Positions 11,566 through 20,700 of a stretch of DNA of 64,000 nucleotides are shown here, in pieces. The notes below the pieces were generated by a model. The model saw nothing but the letters and a program-made list of their open reading frames with translations, did not search any database and was not told where the DNA came from. Source of the stretch: Blattamonas nauphoetae (Eukaryota; Preaxostyla; Oxymonadida); contig JARBJD010000045.1 of the NCBI GenBank assembly GCA_033064195.1, positions 124,001 to 188,000 on the forward strand. Reading direction: 5' to 3'. Positions within the stretch are counted from its first letter, which is position 1, and every line of letters starts with the position of its first letter. A program made the position numbers and the translations under genes.

Positions 11566-12149
11566 GTTAGGCATTGTGCCCACGGTGCTCAGCTTTTTTG
11601 TGCTCAGTATGAAACGGCTGTTTAAATTCCTTTTTCTTGCACTCTGACTCTTTTATAGTGTCCACATTTCCTGTGTATTTTCGAGCAAAACAGTAAAATC
11701 TCATTTCTTGCGAAGATAGATCACACTTTTATTCAAGTCACATTTTGAACACATTTAGCCCGAATTGAATGATAAAGAATTAAAAAAAGGAGTCAACTAT
11801 GTCGAAAATGAACGAGATGACGAATGTTCATGGTGTTTTGTGGGATGATTATAATTCTCAGTGACGCAAATATTTTTCAGTGGGGCAGATCCAGCCAAAC
11901 TCACCCACACCTCTCCTCAGTGACTTTTGATTTCAACAACCAGTATTTAACGATGAAGTGAACCATTTCACAAGAAGTGGAAATAACTTAAAAAAACTTC
12001 CAAAGGGGAATTGAACAACTTTTTCTGGCACAATCGCAGACAAAAGTCCAAACCGTGAGCGCTTATTTCGGCGCCGGTGCTCAGCCCCCCGGACGACAAG
12101 CTGAGCACCGATGTGCTCAGCTTGTCGCCATTGTGCCCAGCTCACCTAA
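11566..12149. mobile_element. Possible short insertion bounded by GTGCTCAGC clusters
   Basis: GTGCTCAGC and its complement recur near 11587-11610 (two) and 12076-12125 (three), together with TGTGCCCA on the outer side of each cluster. This resembles the motif-ladder ends of other elements in the window. I could not define a clean inverted repeat or target duplication, so the limits are approximate. Confidence 0.35.
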
Positions 12150-12740
12150 TGTCTGATTCATGTGTCTGCTCAGAAGATTGTTCAATTGAGACAGTTCACG
12201 TTGTGTGATTATTGGAGTGTATCATCGGAAGGAAGTGTGGATTGTAGTGATCGGGAGACATTCTGCAGATGCATACGACGATCTGAGATCGTTGATCGAA
12301 CCTTCGCCCTCTCTCAACCTCCTCCACTCCTCACACCCATATCTCTCCAAGTCAGCACAGAATGACACAATTTCAATCATCGACGATCTTGTTTGAGAAC
12401 GCCAGGCTGAGTAAACGGAAGATGAGGACGAAGGGTTGTGGCGGAAGTCAATGGATATGAATCAACGAGTGATGGAACGAAAACGATTTGAGACGAAGTC
12501 AGTAGAAGGAATAGAAACAGCGGTGAGAGAACCTGAGAAAAAACAAACTTAATGTGCGAGGGTCACTCTTGATGTGTCCTGAAGTATTAGCTTCTCGAGG
12601 AACAGTGATCACGATCGTCGTCGTTAAACGAATCATCCAGAGCAGACATGAAGAGACAAAAGTTAGAAAAAGAGAGAAGAATGCAGACTATGAGTGACAT
12701 GATCGCGTTTCACATGACATAAAGGCTCTCCATTATCTCA
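12150..12740. other. Gene-free interior of the 5.9-kb element
   Basis: Only frames of 60-70 residues without recognisable motifs. The right terminal inverted repeat begins at about 12742. Confidence 0.5.
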
Positions 12741-12957
12741 CCGCTGGATCAAACAATTCTCAATGGGTTCGATCATTCATTTCTCATGAACACGTCACCA
12801 TTTTGACTTTTCACTTCCAAAAACAGTTACCAACGATGAAAGCAATAGGTTTTGAAAATGGTGAAAAGATAAAAATATTCAAGAAGGGAATTGAACCTAA
12901 AACCCCTGTTCGTACATTTAGCAATTTAGTCGTACATTTAGTAAAGCCCAACATGTC

Positions 12958-13850
12958 TGACAATTGTGGGATGTCTGAGTGAACGACGAAGAGACGAGAT
13001 GTCTGGCTGAACTCCGACAGCCAAAGGGTTGGCTCAGTCGTGAGTTCCCTCGTTCTTGTTTCTCTTCACTTACCTTCCGCTTCTCTCAATCCCTTCCTTG
13101 TGTGTCTCTTCCCATTTCACTTTCATTTTCCCAATCCAACTCCTCCTGTTCTCCATCCTCGCGTCATCCAAACATCCTCCAACAGACCAGTCCTGTCACA
13201 CATCATTTCGGTCTGCTTTCGCTGCAACCGACAATCACAAACATGCACGATCCACAGAACGACAATACTGCAGTTTGCGTCGAGTAGAGTCAATCCGTGT
13301 CAACGGCTGGTTCTCACAAGCACTCCCGACATCACTCGCTGGCTGTTCGCTCATGTCTTGCATGCGATGCGAACGTTGGATTCTTCGCGATGTTCGATCC
13401 TCCATTCACACAAACGGAGAGGAAGGCAAAGTGGAAGCGATCAACACAGGCAGAGATGGAGGCGAGTGGAGGAGGACACCAACGCTCCCTCGCGTGGGGT
13501 GAGGAAGCTGGCGTTGGAGTGCTGATGTCGGCTGAGTAAAGTGTGGAGGAGGGTGCGACGGACGATGTGTAAGTGATGGAGTGGATCGAGCAGGCGTGTC
13601 AATGTCCCTTCTTCTCATTCGTAAGTTCAGCAAGCTGTTGCGTAGTGTGGACGACGACGAGGACGATCAGAGCGATGTTTAGCCACGTCACAAGTGCGTC
13701 ATGGAGAGCTGGGGAGGTTGTGTGGCGAGGGACAATTTGGGGACAAATCGGGAATGTGGACAGAATCAGACGAGACAAAGAAATTCGAAGGCGGCTGTGT
13801 GTTCGCTTCGAATGAATGACGAGCAACACGCGCAACACCGAGTGTAGTAA
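12958..13850. repeat. Duplicated intergenic block B, right part
   Basis: Very close match to about 3650-4440, including the run near 13280-13530 that parallels 3910-4160. It contains the same minus-strand hydrophobic frame (ending at 13599) as block A. It leads directly into a short minisatellite, as block A does. Confidence 0.7.
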
Positions 13851-13854
13851 GAGG

Positions 13855-13975
13855 AGAGGCAAAGGGGAGTGGGAGGGTGTGGGTGGTGAGGGAGAGGCAG
13901 AGGGGAGTGGGAGGGTGTGGGAGGTGAGGGAGAGGCAGAGGGGAGTGGGAGGGTGTGAGTGGTGAGGAGACGACG
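13855..13975. repeat. Short minisatellite (about 38-bp unit, 3 copies)
   Basis: Same unit as 4450-5430 with only about three copies, at the equivalent spacer position. Confidence 0.9.
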
Positions 13976-13999
13976 ATGCATGCAGAAAGTGAAGGCGAC

Positions 14000-14600
14000 G
14001 ATATCATATGTGTCTGGCCAGAATCGCGATCAAAGCGAAGACTTCTTTGCAAGAAGTGAGGCTAGTTGTGTCTGTCTGTCGGCACGCCGTCGTGTTCGCG
14101 TCTGCTTCTTCCCCTTAAGTCAGCCAACAGCAATCTCGTCATTCACTCCAGGGCGATTGAGGTTGGCTTCAGCAGAGAGTGAGTGGACAACAGTTGGTTA
14201 GGTGGGGTGCTGTCGGCGAGAGCGACGAAAAGCGAAACTGAGCTTCGTCAATCGTGGTGAAGAAAGGTGGAGGGATGTGTGGAAGGGGAGTCGAGCACTC
14301 TCATTCTGATTCTGAATCTTCTTTTGAGTGAGAGAGTGACGAGGAAGTGGTTGCTGTGAATGAAGAAGCGTTTTCGATCGTCTCTCCTTCCAAAGAGTCG
14401 AGGAGGATCGTCGATGTTGAATCGATTCGGAAATCCCGACCCATCGCCACAACCCATCCATCGACGCATTGCCTTCCATAAACGAGCAGGGCGAGAGTGG
14501 CAGCGATGGAGAAGGAGAGTGTGGCGACAATCGAGCGAGACTGGCGAGAGAGTATCCCATCTTTCCCGCAAATCAAACCATGAGGTGATGCCAGAGTCAA
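14000..14600 (-). repeat. Inverted copy of array spacer with degenerate small ORF
   Basis: On the minus strand this matches spacers that follow other array genes. The region near 14590-14500 corresponds to the small membrane ORF seen at 18307 and 19819, but with an early stop and a length change. The region near 14060-14200 matches the shared spacer block of about 350 bp. It abuts plus-strand array sequence at about 14.6 kb, marking the orientation switch. Confidence 0.6.
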
Positions 14601-14750
14601 CAACCATCGCCCAGTCACTCTGGCTCACAACTCCACTTGGTCTCAGACAAATCGGAATTGAAGATGGCGAAGAACAACAAGCTGTTCACAAGACGGTTCT
14701 GAAGCAAGTTCTTGTGCCTTCGGAGAAGTATATTTGTCATGTGTGCGTGA

Positions 14751-17700
14751 TAGTGCCTCCACAAACCCGTCAAAAATATATAAACCCGTTTTTATTCACC
14801 TAGACCCAGAATTCGAACTATAGTGGAAAAAAGTCATCTTATATATTCCTAGAAATGCATTGGTGATGGTATTGAGAGAGAAATTGCACTTGATATTGAT
14901 TGATGAAATGAGAATGGATCTAAAGAATGGGTAGTGAGGATGTAAGATGGCTGAAGAGCGCGTGTCCACAGGGGATGACCGTGTCTCAGTCTCGATCTGT
15001 TGTCAGAACGAGAAGAAGACACAGAAGGACAGGACGACGAGATCCTGAAGAGGCAGAGAGAGACAATGAAGAGAGAGGAGTGAAGAAAGATGGCAGAAGA
15101 GCAATAACGATGAGAAGAGGAGAAGAAACACAAACCACATTCTCGATGAAGTATTCCTTCATTTTGAACGTTTCGAAGCATTCGCTGATCCTTCACATCT
15201 AGTCGAGAACGCTCTTCTGCCCATCCGTGTTCTCGTTGGCGGCGGTGAGTGAAGCGACGGTGCCGACTTGGCTGGAAATGTATTTGTTGAACTTGCGAGC
15301 CTGCTCGACCACTCTCCGCTCCATCTCCTTCTGCTGCTTCTCCACGTCGTGTTCTGTCACCGGCTGCATGTTCCGCTTCGATCGTTGTTTGCGAGGGGTC
15401 ATGCTGGGCACGTGCTTGGCGGGCGAGAGAGTGAGTGACAGCTTCTTTCCCCTCTTCGTTTTGGCTGGCTAAGCAAGAGTGGGAACTTGGAGTGGCTGGA
15501 TTGTCGTTTGGGACTGCAGATCGCTTCGGGTCCGCCGCAACTGTGTCTTGTTCACTTCCTCACCCTTCTCCAGCGCGTAGGAGTACTCTCTCACCTTTCT
15601 CATGTCACTCTCAGTGAAGTGCATCATATACGATCCGATCTTGTCGCCGATGTCGTCCAAGTAGTGCGGTTGGTGTGAAGTGACGCTGGCAGGCTTGAAT
15701 TTCTCGATTGAGGAGAGTTGTGCAGCTGACTCGCTCACTCCAATACATTCTGTCTGCTTGTCGGTCGTGATGAGCCAGTCTTTGGAGAGAAGGTGCTCCA
15801 GTTCTGCGTTTTGGGCAAGGAGGGAAGAGACCTCGAAGGAGAGGGTGTCGATGCTGAAGGGAAGAAAGGAAAACAGAAAGGAGAATGATTGAGGAGAGAA
15901 GGGCATGAAAGAACGAAGAGCAAAGACGATGAATGAGATGAGATGCACACCGCTGGTTGGATTCGTCGAGTGACTGGTTTGTTGCGGTCAGGTTGGCTTT
16001 GAGTGTGTCTCGCTCAGTCGTGAGCTGATCAATGTTCGTGTTGAGTGTCTCGATGGAATGGCTCTTCTCTTTGTTCATCCCAATCCACTCATCCACCTCC
16101 CTCTTCGTCTCCTCCAACCGCGTGTTGTTCTCCCGCTCCATCTCCATCTTCTGCCTCGTCTACTCCAAACTCTTTTCCGGCGTGTTTTTGTCTGTGGCCA
16201 GCGAAGCTGCCTCGAACTTGGAAGTCTGACATTGTTTCGGTCAGTCGAGCGTTCTCCTCTGTGAGACGAGTCAGTTCGGAGTGTTCCTCAGCCGAGACTG
16301 AACCTATTGTTCGTAGTTCTTTTTCATACTTCGCCTTGTCAGCCGAGCGCTGTCGTTCTACTTCGACGAGTGTTGCTTTCAAAGAATCGATTATTCGCAA
16401 CAGATCTGCATTCGATGCAGAAGATGCGGATGTGTCGACGAGTTGTTCTAATTCCTGTTTCAGAGATGAGTCGACACTGCCATCCTTCTGCTTGACCACT
16501 CCAATCTGCTGTTCGGCATCACTGTCCAATTCATTTGGAGAGAGACGGTGCTCTTCGGCTGTTGTTGGTGCTCATGTGAACTGCCTCGTTGCGACATGTG
16601 CATCTGAAGACGTTGTTGGCGGGGTGTGTCGTGTCAGATCAGCCGGACGAGTTGTGTTTTCCTGTTTGGGTTTTGGGTCCAGTTCAATCAAGTCGCTGTT
16701 GTCAGAATCATCCTTCTTGTCCTCTTCCTTCCGCTCTGGCTCGTCCTGCTTCCCGCGAGGAGCAATTGGTGGGTGGGTGGAGCAGGGTGAGGGGAAGCAT
16801 AGCTCGCTTTGGGATCGGAGGGAGAGTTGCAACTGTTGCTCTTGTCGACTCGCTGGTCATCTGAAAAACACCCTGAGGTGGATGAAATGGGGTGATATCT
16901 TTGGTGACCTCGCTTTCTGGTGGGCCTGAGGCTGGATCACAAGGGTTCTGATGAGATGGATTCCTGGACCTGCCGGCGGGCGAGCTCGGTGGTGAGAGAC
17001 CCTGCAAGAGAAGGAGTGCCGCGACGACTTGTGTGAAGGTGCGTATGAGCGTCTTCTCCGAGAACTCCTTCGCGACGTCGATTGCGTGCCTCACTGACTG
17101 GCTGTCTGGGAGGTGGCCATGAAGTCGTACTCGGCGGCGTTGGAGATCATCTCGAGCGCGTTGTCCATGTCGCTGTACCTCATCAGTCCCGCGCATCACC
17201 AGTCGCACAAGGCCAGATGACGCCCCCACGGGCAAAGGTGGGCTGGCCAGAGTTCTTTGTATAGGATTCATTGACTCGGCAACATGTGTTAAATCATGTA
17301 AAAGAGTGTCCAACATGATCTGAATGGTGATAAAGCAAGTTTACAACACGAATTGGTTGTGTCACGGTTCGTGTGATATTCTCTTCATTCATGGACAAAC
17401 ATCGAACAATGGATGACTTTTAATCGTCTTGTGATGTTTGTTCCTCCAAATTCTCAATTAGATCTCCGGAGAACGAATTGATCATTGACTTTTGTGTTGG
17501 TGGTTGATGAGCTTGTCAATAGATGTGGTAATCTTCTGAAAAAATAGTGGTGGTGATGGAGAAGAGGTGGTAGACGGGAAATTAGACATCGACGATCTTA
17601 TATTCTGAGAGAGAGGGGGAGTTGAAATTAGATACCCATTCTTTGAAATTGAGTTCGACACAATTTAAATCAGATGCAGATAACCTAGATATTGCAACTC

Positions 17701-17806
17701 GTTTCTAATTCACCTAACTTTGACTCACTGCTGAGATATTAGGATTATTAAGTTCTTTTCGAATAAAAACGGGTTTATTTTTAAAAACGGGTTTGTGGAG
17801 GGTCTA
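14751..17806. mobile_element. 3.06-kb TIR element with coiled-coil cargo (TGA duplication)
   Basis: Left end TAGTGCCTCCACAAACCCGT and right end (inverted) TAGACCCTCCACAAACCCGT; the match continues about 47 bp and includes a second AAACCCG 18-19 bp inward. TGA flanks both sides (14748-14750, 17807-17809). The host gene rejoins exactly. A 3-bp duplication with repeated motifs near the ends is reminiscent of CACTA or PIF/Harbinger elements, but the end bases fit neither well. No transposase is seen; the interior holds a decayed coiled-coil gene on the minus strand. The 297-bp element at 53400 has the same end design. Confidence 0.82.
15200..17316 (-). pseudogene. Coiled-coil protein gene carried in the 3.06-kb element
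   Basis: Minus-strand coding-like segments in successive frames. An N-terminal helical part includes VAKEFSEKTLIRTFTQVVAA (about 17070-17010). A charged, proline-containing linker follows near 16750-16600. Next comes a long coiled coil with LTRLTEENARLTETMSDF (16270-16210) and EMERENNTRLEETKREVDEW (from 16147). A basic C-terminus ends near 15200 after KQQKEMERRVVEQARKFNKY. Frame changes between segments could be introns or decay; at least one gap near 16200 looks like an intron or deletion. I do not recognise the family. It is charged and heptad-rich, like the cargo of the elements at 31006 and 36000. Confidence 0.55.
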
Positions 17807-18306
17807 TGAACCGATATTCGATCGTCGATGCTGAGCTATTGTATCGATTGATGGACCTCCTCGCCCAACTCATCCGAATATGTCCATATTATCGACCAAC
17901 AATGGAACTTGTTCTCAATATGCCAGTCTTTCTCACAATCCCAAGTTGTCTCACATTCTTCAAAATTGAAGACACAACTTGGAATTTTCTGATTGAAATG
18001 ATCTATCGTCAGCGGGGATGGAGCGAACAAAGCGGAGGAGTGCAACAGATGGGGAAGACAGTGACTCGAATGTTGAGAATGGAGAGTTTTGAAGATGTGA
18101 TTGAACAAAAGCTGCAAAACGACAAAAATTCTCAATCAGGACAATGGGTTGTTGACAGCTCGATCAGATGGAACATCACGACGGGCATGAACCTTCCACG
18201 AGGTTGGTAGAAACAGACATGCATCAGCGAACAATTCGACCAATGTCTAACCTCCATATGACAACCACTGTTTATCTGTGATCGTTATCGGCTCAGGAAT
18301 CACCTC

Positions 18307-18477
18307 ATGGTTTGGTTTGCGGGAACGATAGGGATCCTCTCTCGCCAGTCTCGCTCGATGGTCGCCACTCTCTCCTTCTCTTTCGCCACTCTGACCCTAC
18401 TCGCAAGTGAACAGCCGTGCTTGCATGCGTTCTTACGATTGGTGGGGGACAGGATATTCGGTTATTCGTCGAAATGA
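18307..18477 (+). CDS. Small membrane-segment ORF downstream of array copy 3 (56 aa)
   Basis: Starts MVWFAGTIGILSRQSRSM and continues into a hydrophobic run VATLSFSFATLTLLA. Versions with the same start, length to the hydrophobic segment and frame follow copies 4, 5 and 9 (19819, 24472, 42239); a more degenerate one lies at 29803. It could be a small membrane protein, a 3' exon of the array gene, or a relic of another gene's exon. The C-terminal half is not conserved. Confidence 0.35.
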   Translation: MVWFAGTIGILSRQSRSMVATLSFSFATLTLLASEQPCLHAFLRLVGDRIFGYSSK

Positions 18478-18611
18478 TCCCAACCTTCGTTTTGGTCGTT
18501 AACAGTCTTTCTCTTCGTTCATGGATGATCTCAATCTTCTTTGGCTGATTTTTTTGTTCGTTTGCGATGGGTCATTCATCTCAAACTCTGTTTTTCACAA
18601 GCTTGTTTTCT

Positions 18612-18624
18612 GACCCATAACGAG
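18612..18624 (+). promoter_or_regulatory. Conserved GACCCATAACGAG element of array copy 4
   Basis: Exact motif after a T-rich tract, 24 nt before the ATG at 18649. Confidence 0.55.
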
Positions 18625-18648
18625 CGATTGAATTCCGAATCCGACAAA

Positions 18649-19713
18649 ATGACAGCAATTGACATGACGATTAACCCATCCCCTGATTCTCCTCGCCTTG
18701 GTATCTCTCCACACTGCTTTTCATGTTCTGTAGATTGTGATGCTTTCCTGAATTGGCAATACAATCGAAATGATACTGAACACGAAAAAGCCGTTGTCTT
18801 TCGGTCTCTTGTTGCGACAGTGAAGTTACAGCCTGAATTAAATGTCTCTCTTGAAGAGAAAGCCGTGAAATTTCTTGAATCTATGATACCAATGATTCGA
18901 CAAAGAACCGATCCCTTTCTACGAATCCTTGCATCGAACTCGGATGAATCTTCGACTGAATTCGTACAGTCCATGATGGTTCTGCTTTCTTCAGCCAATC
19001 AGGTCGTCACCACTACAACGATGAGGTTGCTCAACAATCATGATCGGTACTGTTCACTTCAAATCCGACTTACTCTCATCAAAGCTGATCTGATTCCTCA
19101 AATCATCGCATCTCTCAATCCACTGTCTCTTTCTTTTGCGGAGGCAGTCGATATCCATGTCTATCTCTCGAACATCGTCTGGTCTTCTCTCTCGCTCGCA
19201 ACTCCGCATAATCTCATACAACTGGCTATTGAAGATAGTAATGAACAGCAAGCTGTTCATGAGACGGTTCTGAAGAAAGTTATCATCCCTTCGGAGGAGT
19301 ATATTTGGCATTTGTGCGTGCTCCGCTTTTCGATCATCGATGGTGAGCAATCCATAGGACTCATGTTTCTTCTCATCGATCTCATCCGAATTTCCCCATA
19401 TTATCAACCAACGATGGATTTTATTCTTCATGTACCCATCTTTCTCACGATCCCAAGTTGTCTCACATTCTTCGAATATGATCACTCAATCTTCTCTTTT
19501 CTGTACTTCCTGGTCGATGCCCAGCTGGAATGGAACGAAGAAGGTGGGAAAGTGCGAGAGATGGGGAAGGAAGTGTATCGAATGCTGAGAATGGAGGGCA
19601 TCGAAGATCTGAATGAGGCAAAGCTGCAAAACGACAAGAACGGATCGATTGGAGGATTGTTTGTTGAAAAATCGATTGGATTAAACAACCTGCAGGGCAT
19701 GAACCTTTCATAA
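18649..19713 (+). CDS. ARM-like array protein, copy 4 (354 aa)
   Basis: Intact frame of 354 residues from the family-conserved start (MTAIDMTINPS...). It holds all family blocks: FLNWQ near 33, VVFRSLVATVKLQPELN near 48-65, FVQSMMVLLSSANQ near 107-120, IKADLIPQIIASLNPLSLSF near 145-165, IPSEEYIWHLCVLRFSIIDGE near 210-230, PSCLTFFEYDHSIF near 270 and MLRMEGIEDLNEAKLQNDKN near 315-335. The C-terminus reads LNNLQGMNLS, slightly shorter than the usual PKQE ending. The frame is open 36 codons further upstream, but the paralogs support the start used here. All-helical, no signal peptide, likely cytoplasmic; function unknown. Confidence 0.86.
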   Translation: MTAIDMTINPSPDSPRLGISPHCFSCSVDCDAFLNWQYNRNDTEHEKAVVFRSLVATVKLQPELNVSLEEKAVKFLESMIPMIRQRTDPFLRILASNSDESSTEFVQSMMVLLSSANQVVTTTTMRLLNNHDRYCSLQIRLTLIKADLIPQIIASLNPLSLSFAEAVDIHVYLSNIVWSSLSLATPHNLIQLAIEDSNEQQAVHETVLKKVIIPSEEYIWHLCVLRFSIIDGEQSIGLMFLLIDLIRISPYYQPTMDFILHVPIFLTIPSCLTFFEYDHSIFSFLYFLVDAQLEWNEEGGKVREMGKEVYRMLRMEGIEDLNEAKLQNDKNGSIGGLFVEKSIGLNNLQGMNLS

Positions 19714-19818
19714 CATGAATAGAAACAGAAAAGATCCAGCAAACGTTTCGACCAACTTCTGACCTCCATATGACAACCACTGTTAGTGCGTGATCGTTGT
19801 CGGCGCTGGCGTCACATC

Positions 19819-19953
19819 ATGGCTTCGTTTGCGGGAACGATTGGGATACTCTCTCGCCAGTCTCACTCGATGGTCGCCACACTCTCCTTCTCCTTCGCCG
19901 CCATTCTCACTCTCGCACTGCTCGTTTATGAAAAACAATGCGTTGCTCGATAG
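19819..19953 (+). CDS. Small membrane-segment ORF after array copy 4 (44 aa)
   Basis: MASFAGTIGILSRQSHSM followed by VATLSFSFAAILTLALLVY, a plausible single transmembrane helix, then EKQCVAR and stop. It is about 105 bp downstream of the copy-4 stop, the same distance as at the other copies. Conservation of the frame across several spacers is the only support. Confidence 0.38.
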   Translation: MASFAGTIGILSRQSHSMVATLSFSFAAILTLALLVYEKQCVAR

Positions 19954-19994
19954 ATCGATGATGCCGATTGGAGGAGAAAAGCAGCAAGATCGAG

Positions 19995-20400
19995 GAAGAG
20001 GAGAAAGTGCCCGACTCCCCTCCCGCCCATCTCGCAGTCTGTATCCGCAACGGCACTCGAGACTTGGCGTCGCCCTTTGTTGCTCTTCCCGATGATACCT
20101 CAACTGATGACCAGCTGTCCCCTCACTCTTCGCCAAAGTCAGCCCCGACCGCACTCGAAGGAAGGATGTGATTGCTGTTGATTGACTTGAGCGGAGGCAG
20201 TACAAGCGAGCACGACGGCGTGTAGACAGACAGACTGAACACCGACACAGCTGCCATCGCGACTTGCCACATCGTCTCCGCAATGACCACGAGTCTGGAG
20301 GGACACACTTGACATCGTCGCCTTCGCTCACTCCATGCGTCGGTGCTGTCTGATGACTGCAAGGACAGCTAGCGACACTGGAGTCCCTGTCGAATGAACA
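19995..20400. repeat. Dispersed spacer block, copy 1
   Basis: A block of about 350-400 bp also present at 22615-22965 and 30610-30996 (continuing at 34335-34480 beyond an inserted element), and partly, in reverse orientation, at 14060-14200. Its landmarks are a CCGCAACTGATGAC run and a CAACGGCACTCGA run. No frame is conserved in all copies. Confidence 0.65.
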
Positions 20401-20700
20401 ACAGAACATGAACCAACAGCAGGAGCGGAGGATAATCAGGATATCGATGGTGAAGAGAGGGGAGGTGTTGATGAGTGAAGGAGAAGGGAGTGATGGTGGA
20501 GAACAAGGGAGTGGTGTTGTCGGTGAAGGGGAGGCAGGCTGAGTCATGTGGAGGGTTGGAGGAGAGGATGGGATTGGGGGAGGGGTTGAGAGTGAAGAGT
20601 GAAGAGTAGGGAGTTTGGATGGAGGAAGTGGTTGTGTCTGAGGCTGATGAAATGGAGGACATGGCTCTCAAGAGAGAGGAAGAGGTGAGAGTGAGAGAGG

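Larger units (their letters stand above)
7049..12949. mobile_element. Composite 5.9-kb TIR element with 8-bp duplication
   Basis: The ends are inverted repeats of roughly 210 bp starting GGGCTTTGCTAAATGTACGA (left) and GGGCTTTACTAAATGTACGA (right, inverted). They are flanked by direct AACATGTC at 7041-7048 and 12950-12957. Each end has two GCTAAATGTACGA-type motifs 20 bp apart. An 8-bp duplication fits hAT, Merlin or P-type elements, but I find no matching transposase. The only transposase is a pogo type in a nested element (7374-8936). The rest holds decayed fragments of a pseudokinase-like gene. The element splits segmental-duplication block B, so it inserted after that duplication. Confidence 0.85.
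14597..18210 (+). pseudogene. ARM-like array protein, copy 3 (5'-truncated, split by transposon)
   Basis: Family homology begins abruptly at about 14597 (SLWLTTPLGLRQIGIED) and runs to 14750, where the 14751-17806 element intervenes. It resumes at 17810 within the motif CVNRYSIVDAE and continues in frame through TIPSCLTFF and a C-terminus ending GMNLPRGW at 18210. Removing the element with one TGA copy restores gtg-aac-cga, as in the paralogs. The first roughly 195 residues and the promoter motif are absent, lost at the inversion breakpoint, so the copy is probably not expressed as the standard protein. Confidence 0.75.

Noticed and set aside
7049-12949. Polinton-type or other large virus-like element
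   Set aside because: No polymerase, integrase, packaging ATPase or capsid-like frame is seen; the duplication is 8 bp and the only transposase is pogo-like in a nested element.
18541-18648. N-terminal extension of array copy 4 (36 extra codons)
   Set aside because: Paralogs have stops in this frame directly after the GACCCATAACGAG motif (copies 9 and 12) or upstream (copy 5), and all share the later ATG.
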